DNA of 64,000 nucleotides, from the NCBI GenBank assembly GCA_025201375.1, contig JAIWZP010000059.1, positions 95,337 through 159,336 of the forward strand. Direction: 5' to 3'. Origin of the DNA: Gongronella butleri. Lineage: Eukaryota > Mucoromycota > Mucoromycetes > Mucorales > Cunninghamellaceae. Both the position numbers and the translations under genes were made by a program. Below are positions 10,264-20,890 of the stretch, piece by piece. Position 1 is the first letter of the stretch, and every line of letters begins with the position of its first letter. The notes beneath the pieces are model-generated. The model was not told the origin of the DNA. It was given only the letters and a program-made list of their open reading frames with translations, and made no database searches.

Positions 10264-11466
10264 TTAGCGCGCATATAAAAAAATTAGGCCGCAAAGCAGT
10301 TTTTGTTCGCACGTACCGACAGGCTTGGTGGAGGAGAACTTGCTGGTTGTCCCTGTAATAGCCACAGAGCCCTCGTCCGCAGACGGTCTCGTCCCGATTG
10401 ACAACCATATGGCAAAATCGACAATTTTGTCGTCTTGGAACCGTTCTGTGAACCCCCGTGGCTGAGGCAGGCTATTAAAAGCGAATCCCACAAACCGATA
10501 CATGAAGGATTTGTTAACTTTGACTAGAAAAGGCGAAATATCCAAATCTAGCTTTTTCAGGCATGGCCACTCATTGATCTGCATGAATTCCACCATTCCA
10601 GGCGTAGAGAAGTCCTTGCGTTTATGCAAAACACGTAGCTTGACCCACATGACACTGGGGTATCTGGCCGTCAAGTACTTGCATGTTTGATCGTCCAAAT
10701 CAAACAGATCAAGGGTCAGAGAACGCACTCTATGCACGGGTTGGATGGCGGCCATGCTGTCAATTTGCTTGTCAATGTCTACACGGCCCCTGATCAGATG
10801 GCATTCATCATGGATACTGACCGGATCAACCCTGACAGTGACCTCGGTCAAAGCGGGCGCCAAAGCATGGCAAAGGTCAAGGGCTCTATGTAAAGTCCAT
10901 TCCGGCTCTCTGTCAGGGCGATACAAGATCACAATCGATTTGAGGCCTGGCAGACCGGCCACAAGCGACCTCTGGCGTGCTGCCAAATCAGATACAACGC
11001 ACGTCAGCGACTGTAGACGGAGCCACTTATCATACGGAAGGTGATTGAACCACATTTCACACGGCGACGTGCTAAAAAGATGTTTGAGATTGAGCCACTG
11101 CTTTCGGTCATTTGCCGACAAGTCCATGGAGGTCATTGCCGTGTAGCCGCGAGGGTAATCACAATGCTCAACAAAAGGCGTCAATTTCTGTAATGCTGTC
11201 AGCAGCATATCTTTTTTGCGTATATACATCCTGTGAAAAGTGTCGACATAAAAAATTATGCGCCGCGCGATCCGACCAAGGCTCGGTTGCTGCATTAGTT
11301 TGACCACCACCCGGGCCATCACTTGGAGATTGTAAACGCGCAATATGTAATATAACTTTGGTGTCGCCTCAACATTTATCACACGGCTGACGCATATCCA
11401 TTCAAGCAACTCTTTGGGACGCTGGTGGTCCCACACAAGATCCAAAATTTCGAGGGGAAGGATCAT
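10264..11466 (-). CDS. F-box-like protein, truncated paralogue (F-box 1)
   Basis: Single frame of 400 aa starting MILPLEILDLVWDHQ at 11466. The N terminus fits an F-box (LPLEILDLV, PKELLEWICVSR), the motif that recruits Skp1 in SCF ubiquitin ligases. The remainder has LRR-like leucine spacing (LKSIVILYRP, VRSLTLDLFDLDD, CLKKLDLDIS). It aligns along its length with F-box 2 (11949-13976) up to about residue 365 and then diverges into a short unrelated tail. The second, LRR-rich half of the paralogue is missing, and the tail ends 64 bp from mobile element A. Substrate unknown. It may still be expressed, but it is probably a degenerating duplicate. Confidence 0.7.
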   Translation of the reverse strand: MILPLEILDLVWDHQRPKELLEWICVSRVINVEATPKLYYILRVYNLQVMARVVVKLMQQPSLGRIARRIIFYVDTFHRMYIRKKDMLLTALQKLTPFVEHCDYPRGYTAMTSMDLSANDRKQWLNLKHLFSTSPCEMWFNHLPYDKWLRLQSLTCVVSDLAARQRSLVAGLPGLKSIVILYRPDREPEWTLHRALDLCHALAPALTEVTVRVDPVSIHDECHLIRGRVDIDKQIDSMAAIQPVHRVRSLTLDLFDLDDQTCKYLTARYPSVMWVKLRVLHKRKDFSTPGMVEFMQINEWPCLKKLDLDISPFLVKVNKSFMYRFVGFAFNSLPQPRGFTERFQDDKIVDFAIWLSIGTRPSADEGSVAITGTTSKFSSTKPVGTCEQKLLCGLIFLYAR

Positions 11467-11566
11467 CCTCTAGTGAAAGTGAGAAAAAAATTAAAAAAAT
11501 TAAAAAAATTAAAAAAAGCAAAAAAGCAAAAAAGCAAAAAAAGCAAAAACAAAAAGGTGTATTTCT

Positions 11567-11597
<31 letters not shown>

Positions 11598-11948
11598 CGT
11601 TTCCAGGTAATCCGCGGTGGCACAGCAGCCACTCCACTTTTTTTTCTGGTTGCACAAATACTCAGCCCATATCTTCCCATAGATTGGGATTTTTATGGAC
11701 GACTGTGGTGCACAAACATGTAGAATTCTACAGTAGCGGCTCACAGGGCCCTCAGCGCTACAGAAAACCAAAATATAATTTTTCAATCACTTGATTCTCG
11801 AGCATGTCTCGAACAAAAAGCAAAAATCAACATCGCTTTGCCCTCAATTGCGCATCCCACACCTTTACTGCAGGCTTCGTGCTTAATTTACAATCATTGG
11901 AAAGCCGACCTAGATTGATATTTTATTGTGTGGTGTTTGATTTGACGA
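11467..11948. other. Intergenic between the F-box paralogues
   Basis: Holds the upstream region of F-box 1, including an A-rich stretch (11480-11550) and a T run of about 30 (11568-11597). The block 11600-11690 resembles 14050-14150 upstream of F-box 2, including the shared motif GATATGGGCTGAG/CATATGGGCTGAG on the minus strand, so the duplication included promoter or leader DNA. Confidence 0.55.
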
Positions 11949-13976
11949 TCACTGTTCCGAATGTACGTGGTCAAAGTCCCAAATATGTGATTTCTCGAAA
12001 AATTGGCCAATGTTCGTATGGGCAAGTCTGGCCACAGACCGACAGCGGATGGCAAAGTACACAATGTCAAGATAAGCGAGTTGTGTAGTCGATTCATGGC
12101 TGCTGGCGGATGAAGTCAGTCCATTTTTTATCCAATGAATGAATTTTCTTTCTTTCTTTTCCTTCTTTTTTTCATTGTTGCGTTTGCCTTTGCATTGAGT
12201 GGCATCATCGTGCGTCGCTTGCGCATCTGGGGAAATTAATTCTTGGACTCTGACGGCCGTACAATCGTCATTGAGCTCATTGGCGCCGTGTATGGCGCAT
12301 GTTTTGCGGATATTTCGTGTCGTGCCGGGCGGCACAAAGTCAATGCGGATATTTGGTTCCCGGGAAGGCGCTGGGTATCTGTTGGGGCGCAAAACATACG
12401 ATGTGTCAAATGTGTTGACGAGGTCGTACTCGCGGTCGGGCGTGTCAATGACGATTGGGCTGCGCGTCGCCATAAAACACACGCCATGCAGTTGCAGGTC
12501 GACGGCGTGCGGGCACCGATTGAGCAAATCCTGGAGCACGGCGGCCGAATCCAATGTTGTGGAGCGGAGACTCAAGCGCCGCAAATGCGCGTGGCATTCG
12601 GACGCGCGCGGCAGAGGGAGCGCGAACTCGCCAACATTGGGCGGTGAATCAAGGCTGAGATTGGCGAGTTCCAGGCATGCAAGGCGAGAGAACTTGGAAA
12701 GCACAGCGTACAGAGACAGCGGGCCAAGCGTTTTAACAAGATCGTCGTTGTCTCTGTCGCGGCCCATATAGTCGCCGCCATCCAGACGCAAGCGCTTCAG
12801 ATGCGGGAAATTAAAGTGCGTGCCATTATGATGACACATTGCGTCGCTGCCGCCGTCATCAAATTCACACAGACCAAGCCAGCATCGCGAGACAGACCAT
12901 GTTTTCACCAAAAGGGACAAATCGACAAGTTGCTCCGTCACCACCAAGGACGGCATGAGCGTGGTGGAGGGCAAATCCAGACGCCATGCGACACGCTGCA
13001 CCAATACCGACGGCGCGACCGCGTCCAATTGTTGATCCAAAAGTGCATGCCGGCCCGACAGGTCTAAATCCATTTTTTTTAGCGACAGCCACCTTTCCAG
13101 CACCATTGAGCCATCTTTTCGGAAGAGTGGGCATCTATGCAGGACGCGCACGGAGAGTGACGACAGACAGGGGTACTTTTTAGCCAAAAAATCACTCATT
13201 TCCTCGTCAAAAACGAGCACATCGAGCGTCAAGGCACGCAAACCACGCACAGGTTGGCTGGTGGTCATGCCGTCAAGCTGCTCGTCGCCTTCTTGAAGAC
13301 GTGGGAGCAGATGCCACGTATCAATGCCTCGCTCCGGGTCTGCACGCACAACCAATTGTGAAATGGCGGGCGCCACAGCATGCACAATATCAAAAACCGC
13401 GTGAAGTCGCCTTTCGGGCTCCCTATCCGGGTGGTACAAGAGCACAAGTGAGACGAGGCACGGCAACATTTCGTTTTGTCGTCGAAAGAGATCTGATGCA
13501 CGGCACGTGAGCGATTTTAGGCGATGCCAGCCATCAAAAGGGATGTGATTGAAGCCGCGCTCGGTTGGCCACGCGCTAGGCACGTGTTTGAGGTGCGGCC
13601 ATGGATGCTCAGTGAGATGCGACCATGGATCCGTTGACCAAATGCCCGTGTACCCGCGTGGAAAATCAAAATATTCGACAAACGGCGTTGTCAGCTGCCT
13701 CAGCTGCATAAAATACACACTTTCCACCGCCTCGTGTGGCGTCTTTTGGCCATCCGGATACAGAATCACCCGACGCACGTACTTTACAAGGTCGGGCCGC
13801 TGCGTCAGCCTCTCCACCAACCGGTCAATCACTCGATCGTTGTAAAGATGCACAGTGTCGTAGAGTTTTGGGGTCGCAATATTGCTCAGCGAACGGCTGA
13901 CACACATCCACTCTAGCAGCTCCTTGGGGCGATGATGATCACAAACAAGATCCAAAATTTCGGGCGGCAATGGCAT
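11949..13976 (-). CDS. F-box/LRR-like protein (F-box 2)
   Basis: Frame of 675 aa starting MPLPPEILDLVCDHHRPKEL at 13976. The F-box-like N terminus (LPPEILDLVCDH, KELLEWMCVSR) would dock Skp1; the following 550 residues have irregular leucine-rich repeats (LVSLVLLYHP, LRALTLDVLVFD, LKRLRLDGGDY, FSRLACLELANL, HLRRLSLRSTTL). This is the layout of SCF substrate receptors. The frame is open further upstream, but the start was chosen because it aligns with F-box 1 and places the F-box at residue 3. The last 80 codons pass through a Lys/Glu-rich low-complexity stretch and have no support in the paralogue, so a 3' intron or earlier end is possible. Substrate unknown. Confidence 0.75.
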   Translation of the reverse strand: MPLPPEILDLVCDHHRPKELLEWMCVSRSLSNIATPKLYDTVHLYNDRVIDRLVERLTQRPDLVKYVRRVILYPDGQKTPHEAVESVYFMQLRQLTTPFVEYFDFPRGYTGIWSTDPWSHLTEHPWPHLKHVPSAWPTERGFNHIPFDGWHRLKSLTCRASDLFRRQNEMLPCLVSLVLLYHPDREPERRLHAVFDIVHAVAPAISQLVVRADPERGIDTWHLLPRLQEGDEQLDGMTTSQPVRGLRALTLDVLVFDEEMSDFLAKKYPCLSSLSVRVLHRCPLFRKDGSMVLERWLSLKKMDLDLSGRHALLDQQLDAVAPSVLVQRVAWRLDLPSTTLMPSLVVTEQLVDLSLLVKTWSVSRCWLGLCEFDDGGSDAMCHHNGTHFNFPHLKRLRLDGGDYMGRDRDNDDLVKTLGPLSLYAVLSKFSRLACLELANLSLDSPPNVGEFALPLPRASECHAHLRRLSLRSTTLDSAAVLQDLLNRCPHAVDLQLHGVCFMATRSPIVIDTPDREYDLVNTFDTSYVLRPNRYPAPSREPNIRIDFVPPGTTRNIRKTCAIHGANELNDDCTAVRVQELISPDAQATHDDATQCKGKRNNEKKKEKKERKFIHWIKNGLTSSASSHESTTQLAYLDIVYFAIRCRSVARLAHTNIGQFFEKSHIWDFDHVHSEQ

Positions 13977-15240
13977 CCTCAAGTGTAAAAAAAGCAAAAA
14001 ACGAAGGAAAAAAAAACAATCTCTGTCAATCTCTTTTTTTTTTAACCTTGTTCCAAGGTGACACAGCCGTCCCTTTTTCGACACGGCCGCCCCGTTTTTG
14101 ACACCGCGCAGCATTTCACCAGTGCGCTCAGCCCATATGTCCGACAATGAGGGTCACTGTGTACAAAGAGCAAACCTGGCAGCCAAGCAGCACCAAAAGC
14201 CTGTAACCCAACCGCCCCAGTGTCTGTCCTTTGAAAAACATCACTGTAATTTATTGCGTGCCAGTCCACCGCGAGCGTGGCCAAAAAAACATTCAAGCCA
14301 TTAATCATCTTATTTTTGCGCATATCACCCAAACGAGCTGCAAGAGTACCATAAAATCTTGCAATAGTGGCATCCTGGCAGCCCTTCTCATTTCAGAGAA
14401 CTTTTATAAATCGGGTGTTGATCGAACTGTTTTCGAGTGCGTTCGATAGATTCACTATTTTCACTATTTCCAGCCCAAACGCGTCAAGTTGGTATCGTTT
14501 GGGAGTTTAACTTGCACTATTGGAAAGAGGCATACGCATGTGACATTTTGTTTCTGCTTGGATGTACGGATGGGCAAACTCTGCACCCTCGCAATATCAA
14601 TTTAAATATTTCAATCATCGAATTCACCGATTTGCTCGGCGGCTGGATGCCACAAAGGGCAATATGCTCGTATTATGAAAGAAAAGAAATACTGTATTCT
14701 CTGTCGTATGAGGGCAGTTTTATCACGAATTGCTCAATAAAAACCTGTGCAGTGATCAATGCTTTCAAAAAAAAAAACAATTACTGTAAATTGTAATTTG
14801 CTGGAGCTCCGGCCGTTGGACCGCTATCAGAAATGCAGTTTGTACAATGCAAATACGAGCCAATGCATTACTTTGGTTTCGTAAATTGGTCATCCAGCAA
14901 AAGTTTGGCAGACAATCACGGCGGAAAAGCGTGCGATTTCAAACTGAAAATGACCATTCAAAACTGCACTGGTGGCCTGGTCGTTGGTTAGACAACTTGG
15001 CCCTCTGGTGCTCAGGACGCCGTAAAAACTCGGAGCCGCCAAGGAAGTAGTCGAGAAAATGCAAGATTTGGCAAAAATTGCTCGTTTGGTCGTAGATCGC
15101 CAAAATTGTACTCAACATAGACGAGATTCGCAATGCAGAGAACTGCGTGTTTTGGCACCATTTGACCTCTGTTTGAGCAACTCGATGGACGATGTCTGTC
15201 ACGACTCTGTGAGGTATACTTTTTTTTCCTGCCTCTCTTG
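13977..15240. other. Intergenic, no supported gene
   Basis: Upstream DNA of F-box 2 (13977-14200) and AT-rich sequence with short unrelated frames. One plus-strand frame at 14437-14796 (119 aa) has no recognisable motif and I do not call it. Confidence 0.5.
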
Positions 15241-15249
15241 AATTTTTCT

Positions 15250-15530
15250 CAAGCACCAACGGCCGCAACATGATTTCTATCGTCATCACCATATACCTCC
15301 AATCCTCATCTTTCAGATGTATTTCTCCCTTCCTGCTGACCCTGCTTATTTTTTCTTTCTTTTCTCAAGCAAATAGAAAAAAATATTTCCCCTCCCCGCA
15401 TTTCCCCTGCACCAACGCCCAAAACGGCTTTTCTATCGACATCACCACATGCCCAGTCCTCATCTTTTAAAGCAAGTCTCCCTTGCTGCTGACCCTGCGT
15501 ATCTGTTCCCCTTGCTTAATTCTTTTTTTT
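15250..15530 (+). repeat. Tandem duplication, unit about 155 bp
   Basis: The block beginning GCACCAACGGCCGCAACATG (15255) recurs beginning GCACCAACGCCCAAAACGGC (15410). Shared internal landmarks are TCATCTTT..AG and TGCTGACCCTGC(T/G)TAT, in the same order and spacing. Non-coding. Confidence 0.7.
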
Positions 15531-15953
15531 TTTTGCTTTTATTTTCACACCCCTTTTCTTAAGAGAATCGCAAAAAGGGTTTGTCGCGCTCTTTTCCCTC
15601 CCTTTCTTAAAGCATACCCTGTTCATGTGATATTTGTGCCTGTAAATTCCCTTTTGGTCACCGTCGCGCAGCTGCACCGAGCAAAGATCTGCCATCTGCA
15701 TATCCCAAGGGTTGTTTGCTACATTGAGTCGGCACATTTATTCCAGTGGTTCATTGCAAGTTAATCTACCCCCAAGTCAAGGGGGACGCCATCGCCCCTT
15801 GCTCCTTGCTCCTTTCTACATTTTTTTTTCTGCAGGCAAACATTTTTAGCTTTTGCCTCTCTGCTTCCATGTAATTCTTCTTCGTTCTTTTCTGCTCTTT
15901 TTATTTCCTTGCACCTTGTCTTCCCTTGTCTTACGTTCAAACCAATATTGAAA

Positions 15954-16462
15954 ATGATAAAATTCGCGACAATTGTGTTTACACTTTTGTGTGCTTGCTC
16001 AGTAGTGGTGAATTCTGTTGCTTTGCGCGGTAAATGCGTGAAATCTCCCAACAACTGCGACGAAGGGCTGGTGTGTCAAACCTTAAAGCCACTTTGACAG
16101 CACCGCCAAGTGATCGCTGCGTATCATTGCCGGGTGGCAAATGCAAGTATTTTATTGAATGTGCTAATGGCGTGAAATGCAACAATGGGAAATGTGACGA
16201 CACTTGCACCACAAATGAAAGTTGCTTGGGCGAGCAGTTCTGCAACAGCAACAAGAAATGCGTGCCAAAAGGCTTGAATGGCGCCAAATGCGAATCTTAC
16301 AAGCAATGCAGCCAAAACGGTGCTCAACGCACTTGTGTAAATGGTGTTTGCCAATTCCATGGTGCTGGTCCTGGTAAACCTTGCTCAGGAAACAACTGTA
16401 TTCCTGATTATTACTGTGATATGAAGAGCAAAACGTGCCAAAAGATCACAGGCAAATCTTGA
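15954..16462 (+). pseudogene. Secreted cysteine-rich (Dickkopf-like) protein gene with one frameshift
   Basis: The frame from ATG 15954 encodes a signal peptide (MIKFATIVFTLLCACSVVV, cleavage likely after NSVA) and then CVKSPNNCDEGLVC, and stops at 16095. A second frame picks up without overlap of content (TAPPSDRCVSLPGGKCKYF) and runs to a stop at 16462. It has a dense cysteine pattern (about 20 Cys in 110 residues; CNNGKCDDTC, CLGEQFCNSNKKC, CVNGVCQF, CSGNNCIPDYYC). Together they form one domain architecture of the small secreted proteins that resemble the Dickkopf N-terminal fold. The two frames are offset by a single base near 16080 (ACCTTAAAG), and no GT...AG pair restores the frame. The cause is either a real loss-of-function deletion or a sequence error. 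Extracellular role unknown; effector-like activity is speculation. Confidence 0.6.
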
Positions 16463-16554
16463 ATGATACTTTATGGTTCTGGTTTAACGGTACCATTTGT
16501 TGTTTCAAATCGGGTCTGTGTAAAACTTTTGCATTGATTGTTTATTTAAAACGA

Positions 16555-16725
16555 TAATAAAACAGGATCTGCCCGGCAAGTCTGTGCGAAATATTTTTTT
16601 AAACGCGCAAAATAAAATTGTTTGCGTGCAAATCGGATTGGGCGCTCGCAAAATGAACTTTATTTTAGGTGCGCGGGGAATGTTGGTGAGGGGCGCGCGG
16701 ATTGGGGTGGTAACATAGGGCTCTC
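16555..16725 (+). mobile_element. Solo, decayed terminal arm of the element A/B family
   Basis: GGATCTGCCCGGCAAGTCTG is followed by GCGAAATATTT, AAATTGTTTGCGTGCAAATC, GGTGCGCGG and GGGGCGCGCGGATTGGGGTG, matching the arm order of elements A and B with many changes. No opposite arm is nearby. Confidence 0.65.
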
Positions 16726-16729
16726 GATG

Positions 16730-18020
16730 TGTTTCCTCGGTAAGGTCTGACGTCACGAACGCACATTAAGAAAAATACCTTAAACTTTCCATTAATGATC
16801 ACCCCACGACGAGTAAATTATTGTGAGTGAGTGATGATCTTGCTAAAAAAAGAAGGAATTGAGTGTGCATGCCATGTCACACATCTCTCTTTCGCGTGAA
16901 TGCATCTTTTTTTTTTTTGCAGGTTTTTTTTTATCGTCGCCCATCAACGAGCCAGCGACTTTCCCAACTCCACTTTGCGTCCAATGTGGCACTCTTTAGG
17001 TTATGATATTGCCCAAAATAAGGAGAAGAGAAGGGTTTTTATTGTGTATGATGGCAAAAGGGGAATATATCGCGCTGTGGTGTTATTTTTTGTGGGTCGC
17101 GTTGCAGCGTCATGTGACCAGCAGCGACCTGAAGTGGGAAATCGTGTGGCAGCGACAAAAAAAAGGAGACAGAGGTTGTTTGCGTTTTTTTTTTAACACT
17201 CTTTGATGCATTGACAAGGAAAAAGGAGATTGATATTATTTGCATGTCTGCACTCATTTTTTGGCGAGGTGCACGGCCACGACCGAGGCGTTTCGCCCTC
17301 AACGTGCATGTGGTCGCTCCTTTTTCAAAGGAATAAATAGCCAAATCTCCCTGTGTTTGCTTTTTTATCCTGTTCAGCTTTCTTTTATTCTCTCTCTTTG
17401 CTCTTTCCCGGCCCTCTTTTTGTCTTCCACTCCCAGTAAATTGTCCGCTTGGACCGCGACTCTCGTGTCATGCTTGGCAAGATTTTCTGCGCCCCAGAAG
17501 GAAAATAAAGACAAATTGCAACGCAGGTTTGCAGTGAAGTTGAACCACCAGCATCCATCGAGCGGATCACTCTGAAATTTTGCAAGATATATATTGACTT
17601 GCGCGCTCAGCGAACGTGTACTAAAAAATTGAGAGGAATTGACCAGTCACATCCTGTAAGCGCAAGAAAGAATTGTCTAATATGCTTAGCATTATGATAT
17701 AATCAAGATGCTCATAATGTCTATGAAACATTGCTGATTTGGAGCGCGTTTGGAGCAAACAGATTGGAACCGCCTTTGGTGTAAATTGACGGCCGTTTGG
17801 ATAGTAGAAACGCGTCAAATCGCTCTTTGCAACAATAGATTGACTTTTTGAGATTGGAATTCAAGCTGGGAGAAGCTTGGATGCCCGTGAACCTTATTGA
17901 GCTTATGTCCCCACTGTCATCTGCTTCAAAATTGTGAGCATTTGCACAAGGGTGGCACGAGAAACACCCCAGATGGCTCATTTAACAGAAGAACAACTAA
18001 AATTAATCTGCCAGTCCCGT
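16730..18020. other. Intergenic, no supported gene
   Basis: T runs and pyrimidine-rich DNA near 17340-17430. Short frames lack motifs. Nothing supportable. Confidence 0.5.
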
Positions 18021-18024
18021 TGAC

Positions 18025-18795
18025 GACCCAAAATACAGTGTAGCGTGAAATGGCGCGCTAGAACCTTGAATGGCACCTAACTTGCAAAGTGCCAAAGGCA
18101 TCGGGGCGCGCCACACGCAAATCAAATTTTAGTCGTGGCGAGTGCCCAAACCAAAATTGAAAAAATGAATCTTCAGATTTCCACCAGGCTTCCACACAAG
18201 AGACAATGCAGGAAGAAACCAGGGACAACACCATAAAGCAGTGGGGTCAACCTAGTGATTAACGAGCAATTCGTGATTTTAGATTAAAATTCAAGCGCGA
18301 ATTGCAGGAGAAAAACGCGTCCATAGAGCTGCGCCGACGCGCCCACAAGCAAGAGCGACGCCAGGTGCATGAAATTGATTAGGAACAGACGCGTGCAACA
18401 CGATGTCTGACGCGGTTTTTCACGCGTCAAGATTGCCCCGCAAAGGGCCTGTTCGCATCAATTCTGCCCAGATCTCTTTTTTTGCAGTGATCATCGACAT
18501 CCATGTACGCAACAGATTGAGATCTTTCTGATGGTCACTGTTTCGCAACTCTTTGGCCAATGTTCGTCGACTTTGACTTGAGACGAAAAAAAGAGGCAAA
18601 TTGCAATTTACGCGGAAACCAGCTGATGCACCTCTTTATTGCATCTGTATCGGTCGTTGGGGTGACATAACCCTACAGTTGAATGGCGTGGCGATCTGAT
18701 GACTTAAATTTTGCTCTTTTTCAAATCGTCGACTGCACCCTTTGGAAAATCCGAGATTTTCGAACATGGCGATTGCTCAAGTAAGCGAGCTACAA
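18025..18795 (+). repeat. Dispersed repeat R1, copy 1 (about 0.77 kb)
   Basis: Collinear with copies at 23780-24615 and 32755-33520. Shared landmarks in order: GTGAAATGGC, CAAATCAAATTTTAGTCGTG, a GAGAAAAACGCGTCCAT-type block, CAGACGCGTG, TTTTTCACGCGTC, CAGTGATCA, TTTACGCGGAAACCAG, TTGAATGGCGTGGCGATCT and TTGGAAAATCCG. Non-coding, with many ACGCGT sites. No terminal repeats recognised. Confidence 0.8.
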
Positions 18796-18799
18796 GTCA

Positions 18800-19280
18800 A
18801 CACATTAGACGCTTTTCCCCCTGTTTATTAGCAAATCTGGAATAAAAATCACAGATCGACTAGACCGTTGTCGAGCAAATCGCTATTAACGAAAATATCA
18901 AAAAAGATGTTTTCTTCGTCGGTTTTGATCGGATTGCAGTGAAGCTGGAATCATCTGAGAGAGATTCAAATGGTGCTTTCGACACGTTAAAAGCCCTGGG
19001 GGTCGTTTCTTTCCGTTGTCGAGAAAAATGAGTTTGAATATTATTCAAATGTTTGAATGGATTTTGCAAGCACAGAAATGTCATTTATCGTCGGGCAAGC
19101 AAGCAAGCGAGAAATGACGACACCCGAGTGTGTCTCTTCCGAGTTGCACCAGTTTCGCCACGATCCTCAGAATATTTTGAGATCCAGTGCTGAAATTTCA
19201 AAAATAGCGGAATTTGGTTTCTTCTGCATTAATCATTCAATCGACCTCCGGGTTTCGTTATCTATCGCACAATTAAAAGT
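18800..19280 (+). repeat. Dispersed repeat R2, copy 1
   Basis: Matches 22480-22840 and 59960-60440: CCCCTGTTTATTAG..CTGGAATAAAAATCACAG, then GTCGAG(C/A)AAATCGC, GAGAGATTCAA, GACACGTT(A/C)AAA, TTTTGCAAGC and TCAGAATATTT/TCCACGGAATATTT-type blocks. It directly follows R1 copy 1, so R1 and R2 may be parts of one element. Confidence 0.7.
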
Positions 19281-19689
19281 GTTTACAATGTTTTTTCCAT
19301 ATGGTTGAGCGCGACAAGGCCATCTCGCTCTTTAATCCACTAACGTTCTTGCCTTGGTCGCCCTTCATCATCTCTGACACCATGACGCGTTCACGCGTGG
19401 ATTGGCTCGTCTCTGGCTTGATCGCCAACCTTCGTGCATCACCCACAAGCTCCAATCGCCTTGTTTCAGTCGACCGTCAAGTCGCATTCCTTGGTCAACT
19501 AGTCTCTCGCCGTGCAACACGCCTGTAGGCTTGGGCAAAAAACTAGTTGGGGGACAAAGGGACCAATTTGATTTGGGATTTAAGATCAGAGAGATGGAGG
19601 ATCTTTTATCTAATTTGTTTCAGGAAGAAAAGGGACAAAGGGGGTAAATACAAAGTGGGGGGATACAACAAAGTGGGAGGTTGATTCTG

Positions 19690-19945
19690 AAAGTGGGGGG
19701 GGGATGAATCAACCTTGTCGAATCAACATGCCGCCGAGGATCTCTTTTTGCATTTTTTTCGGGCAGGGCGTCGAAAATGCTGCTGGTGATGATTTGGGGT
19801 TGCAGCAAACGCAACTCTTGTTTTAAGCCGCCCAATTTTTTGTTGAGCGCTGTACAGACCTTGAAGGATCGTTGCTGTCGGCACCGGCTCGTTGGTCGGG
19901 TTGGGTCGTTTCGAGGGGATGAGCTTAAAACAAAGGTGTTTGTGG
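19690..19945 (-). pseudogene. Decayed C-terminal exon of the C2H2/coiled-coil family (copy 3)
   Basis: Minus strand reads KKLGGLKQELRLLQPQIITS, then SIFDALPEK, matching the tail of the protein at 7558-8156. After DALPEK the frame is lost inside an A7 run (about 19755); shifting one base restores MQKEILGGMLIRQG and a stop, the expected C terminus. Only this exon is visible. The CT-rich 3' flank also resembles the 3' UTR of the intact gene. Confidence 0.7.
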
Positions 19946-19962
19946 GCAAAAGAGGGGCGAAC

Positions 19963-20310
19963 CTAGGTTTCACGGGTCAATACGGCGCCGAGAATTTCGT
20001 GTTGGGTGTCCGATGGGAGCGCTTGAAACATGTCGTTCGTGATGAGTTGCGACTTGAGCAATCTGATTTCTGTCCGCAACTGGCCAATTTCATGGTGGCA
20101 TTCCTTAAGCTCCTCAAGGAGGGTGGCCGCCGAGACAGCGTCGTCCTCCATTGGCAGGGGTCGCTTGCTTGGAACTGTCTGATTGCGTTCCGCTTCATCC
20201 ATCATTACCTTGATGTGCACCGCTTTAAAATGGGCAGCATATTCGTCAAAGCTTTTTGCATGATAAGGGCAGCCTAGGCAGCCAAGTAGTGTTCGATGGC
20301 TACCAGTAGA
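19963..20310 (-). pseudogene. Partial C2H2/coiled-coil family gene (copy 2)
   Basis: Minus strand: the finger exon reads CLGCPYHAKSFDEYAAHFK, then AVHIK, with ligand spacing C-x2-C-x12-H-x4-H identical to the intact gene. It is followed at the same codon by a donor (AAG|GTAATG, about 20225). The next exon ends QLITNDMFQALPSDTQHEIL and stops at 19963. The N-terminal part with the first Cys cluster is absent, because a TAG closes the frame about 12 codons upstream of the finger. It is either a 5'-truncated pseudogene or a gene with other 5' exons. Confidence 0.6.
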
Positions 20311-20634
20311 ATGCCGCTATATCGGCAGCCTCTATATCGGTTTTGACCTTATAACGGCGCAATTTCATGTTTCATTTGATGACTTCAAGCGCTAGACATT
20401 GCGTAGTGGATGTTTTTCGTTGGTTGTGTAGTGGTATGTCTCCCGTCTGTAAACCTGCGCTTGTACGTTTTGCAGAGCCTTTTTAATCGTACTCCCCGTC
20501 TTTTGTTTTTATTTTATTTTTATTTTATTTTTCGCGGAGACGACCCCCCTACATAACACTGCTATTGTCATGGTCGATCACTCGATATTCAGCAATGTCG
20601 CGTGCCGTGAGCTCATTGACGATTGACCGATTTT

Positions 20635-20890
20635 CCAAGAACCAAGAAGATTCTAAATTACGTACTGTATGTTTTACAATGGAAACGAATACCAAGATTC
20701 TAAGCTATATTTTTCGATGGGTACGAATATGACAACAAGTTTCTAAATTATATTTTTCAATGGGCCGGTACGAATACAGTACCAAGATTGTAAGTTACAT
20801 CTTTCAATGGGTACGAATATGATAACAAGATTCTTCTAAATTACATTTTTCAATGGGTACGAACAACAAGATTCTAAATTATATTTTTTA
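20635..20890 (+). repeat. AT-rich tandem array, unit about 55-60 bp, about 5 copies
   Basis: Repeats of AAGATTCTAAATTA(T/C)ATTTTT plus CAATGGGTACGAATA, copies starting near 20643, 20692, 20737, 20791 and 20845. It runs into an AT-only block rich in TTAATTAA (20885-21060). Confidence 0.75.

Noticed and set aside
14437..14796. 119-aa plus-strand frame
   Set aside because: No motif, no paralogue, low-complexity end; not enough to call a gene.
17240..17575. 111-aa plus-strand frame after an AATAAATAG motif
   Set aside because: Looks like a pyrimidine-rich leader translated by chance; no downstream exon.
20409..20515. tRNA-like stretch (GTGTAGTGGTATGTCTCCCGTCTGTAA)
   Set aside because: It resembles the D and anticodon arms of a tRNA-Asp or Tyr, but no matching anticodon 3' stem, T arm or acceptor stem could be found.
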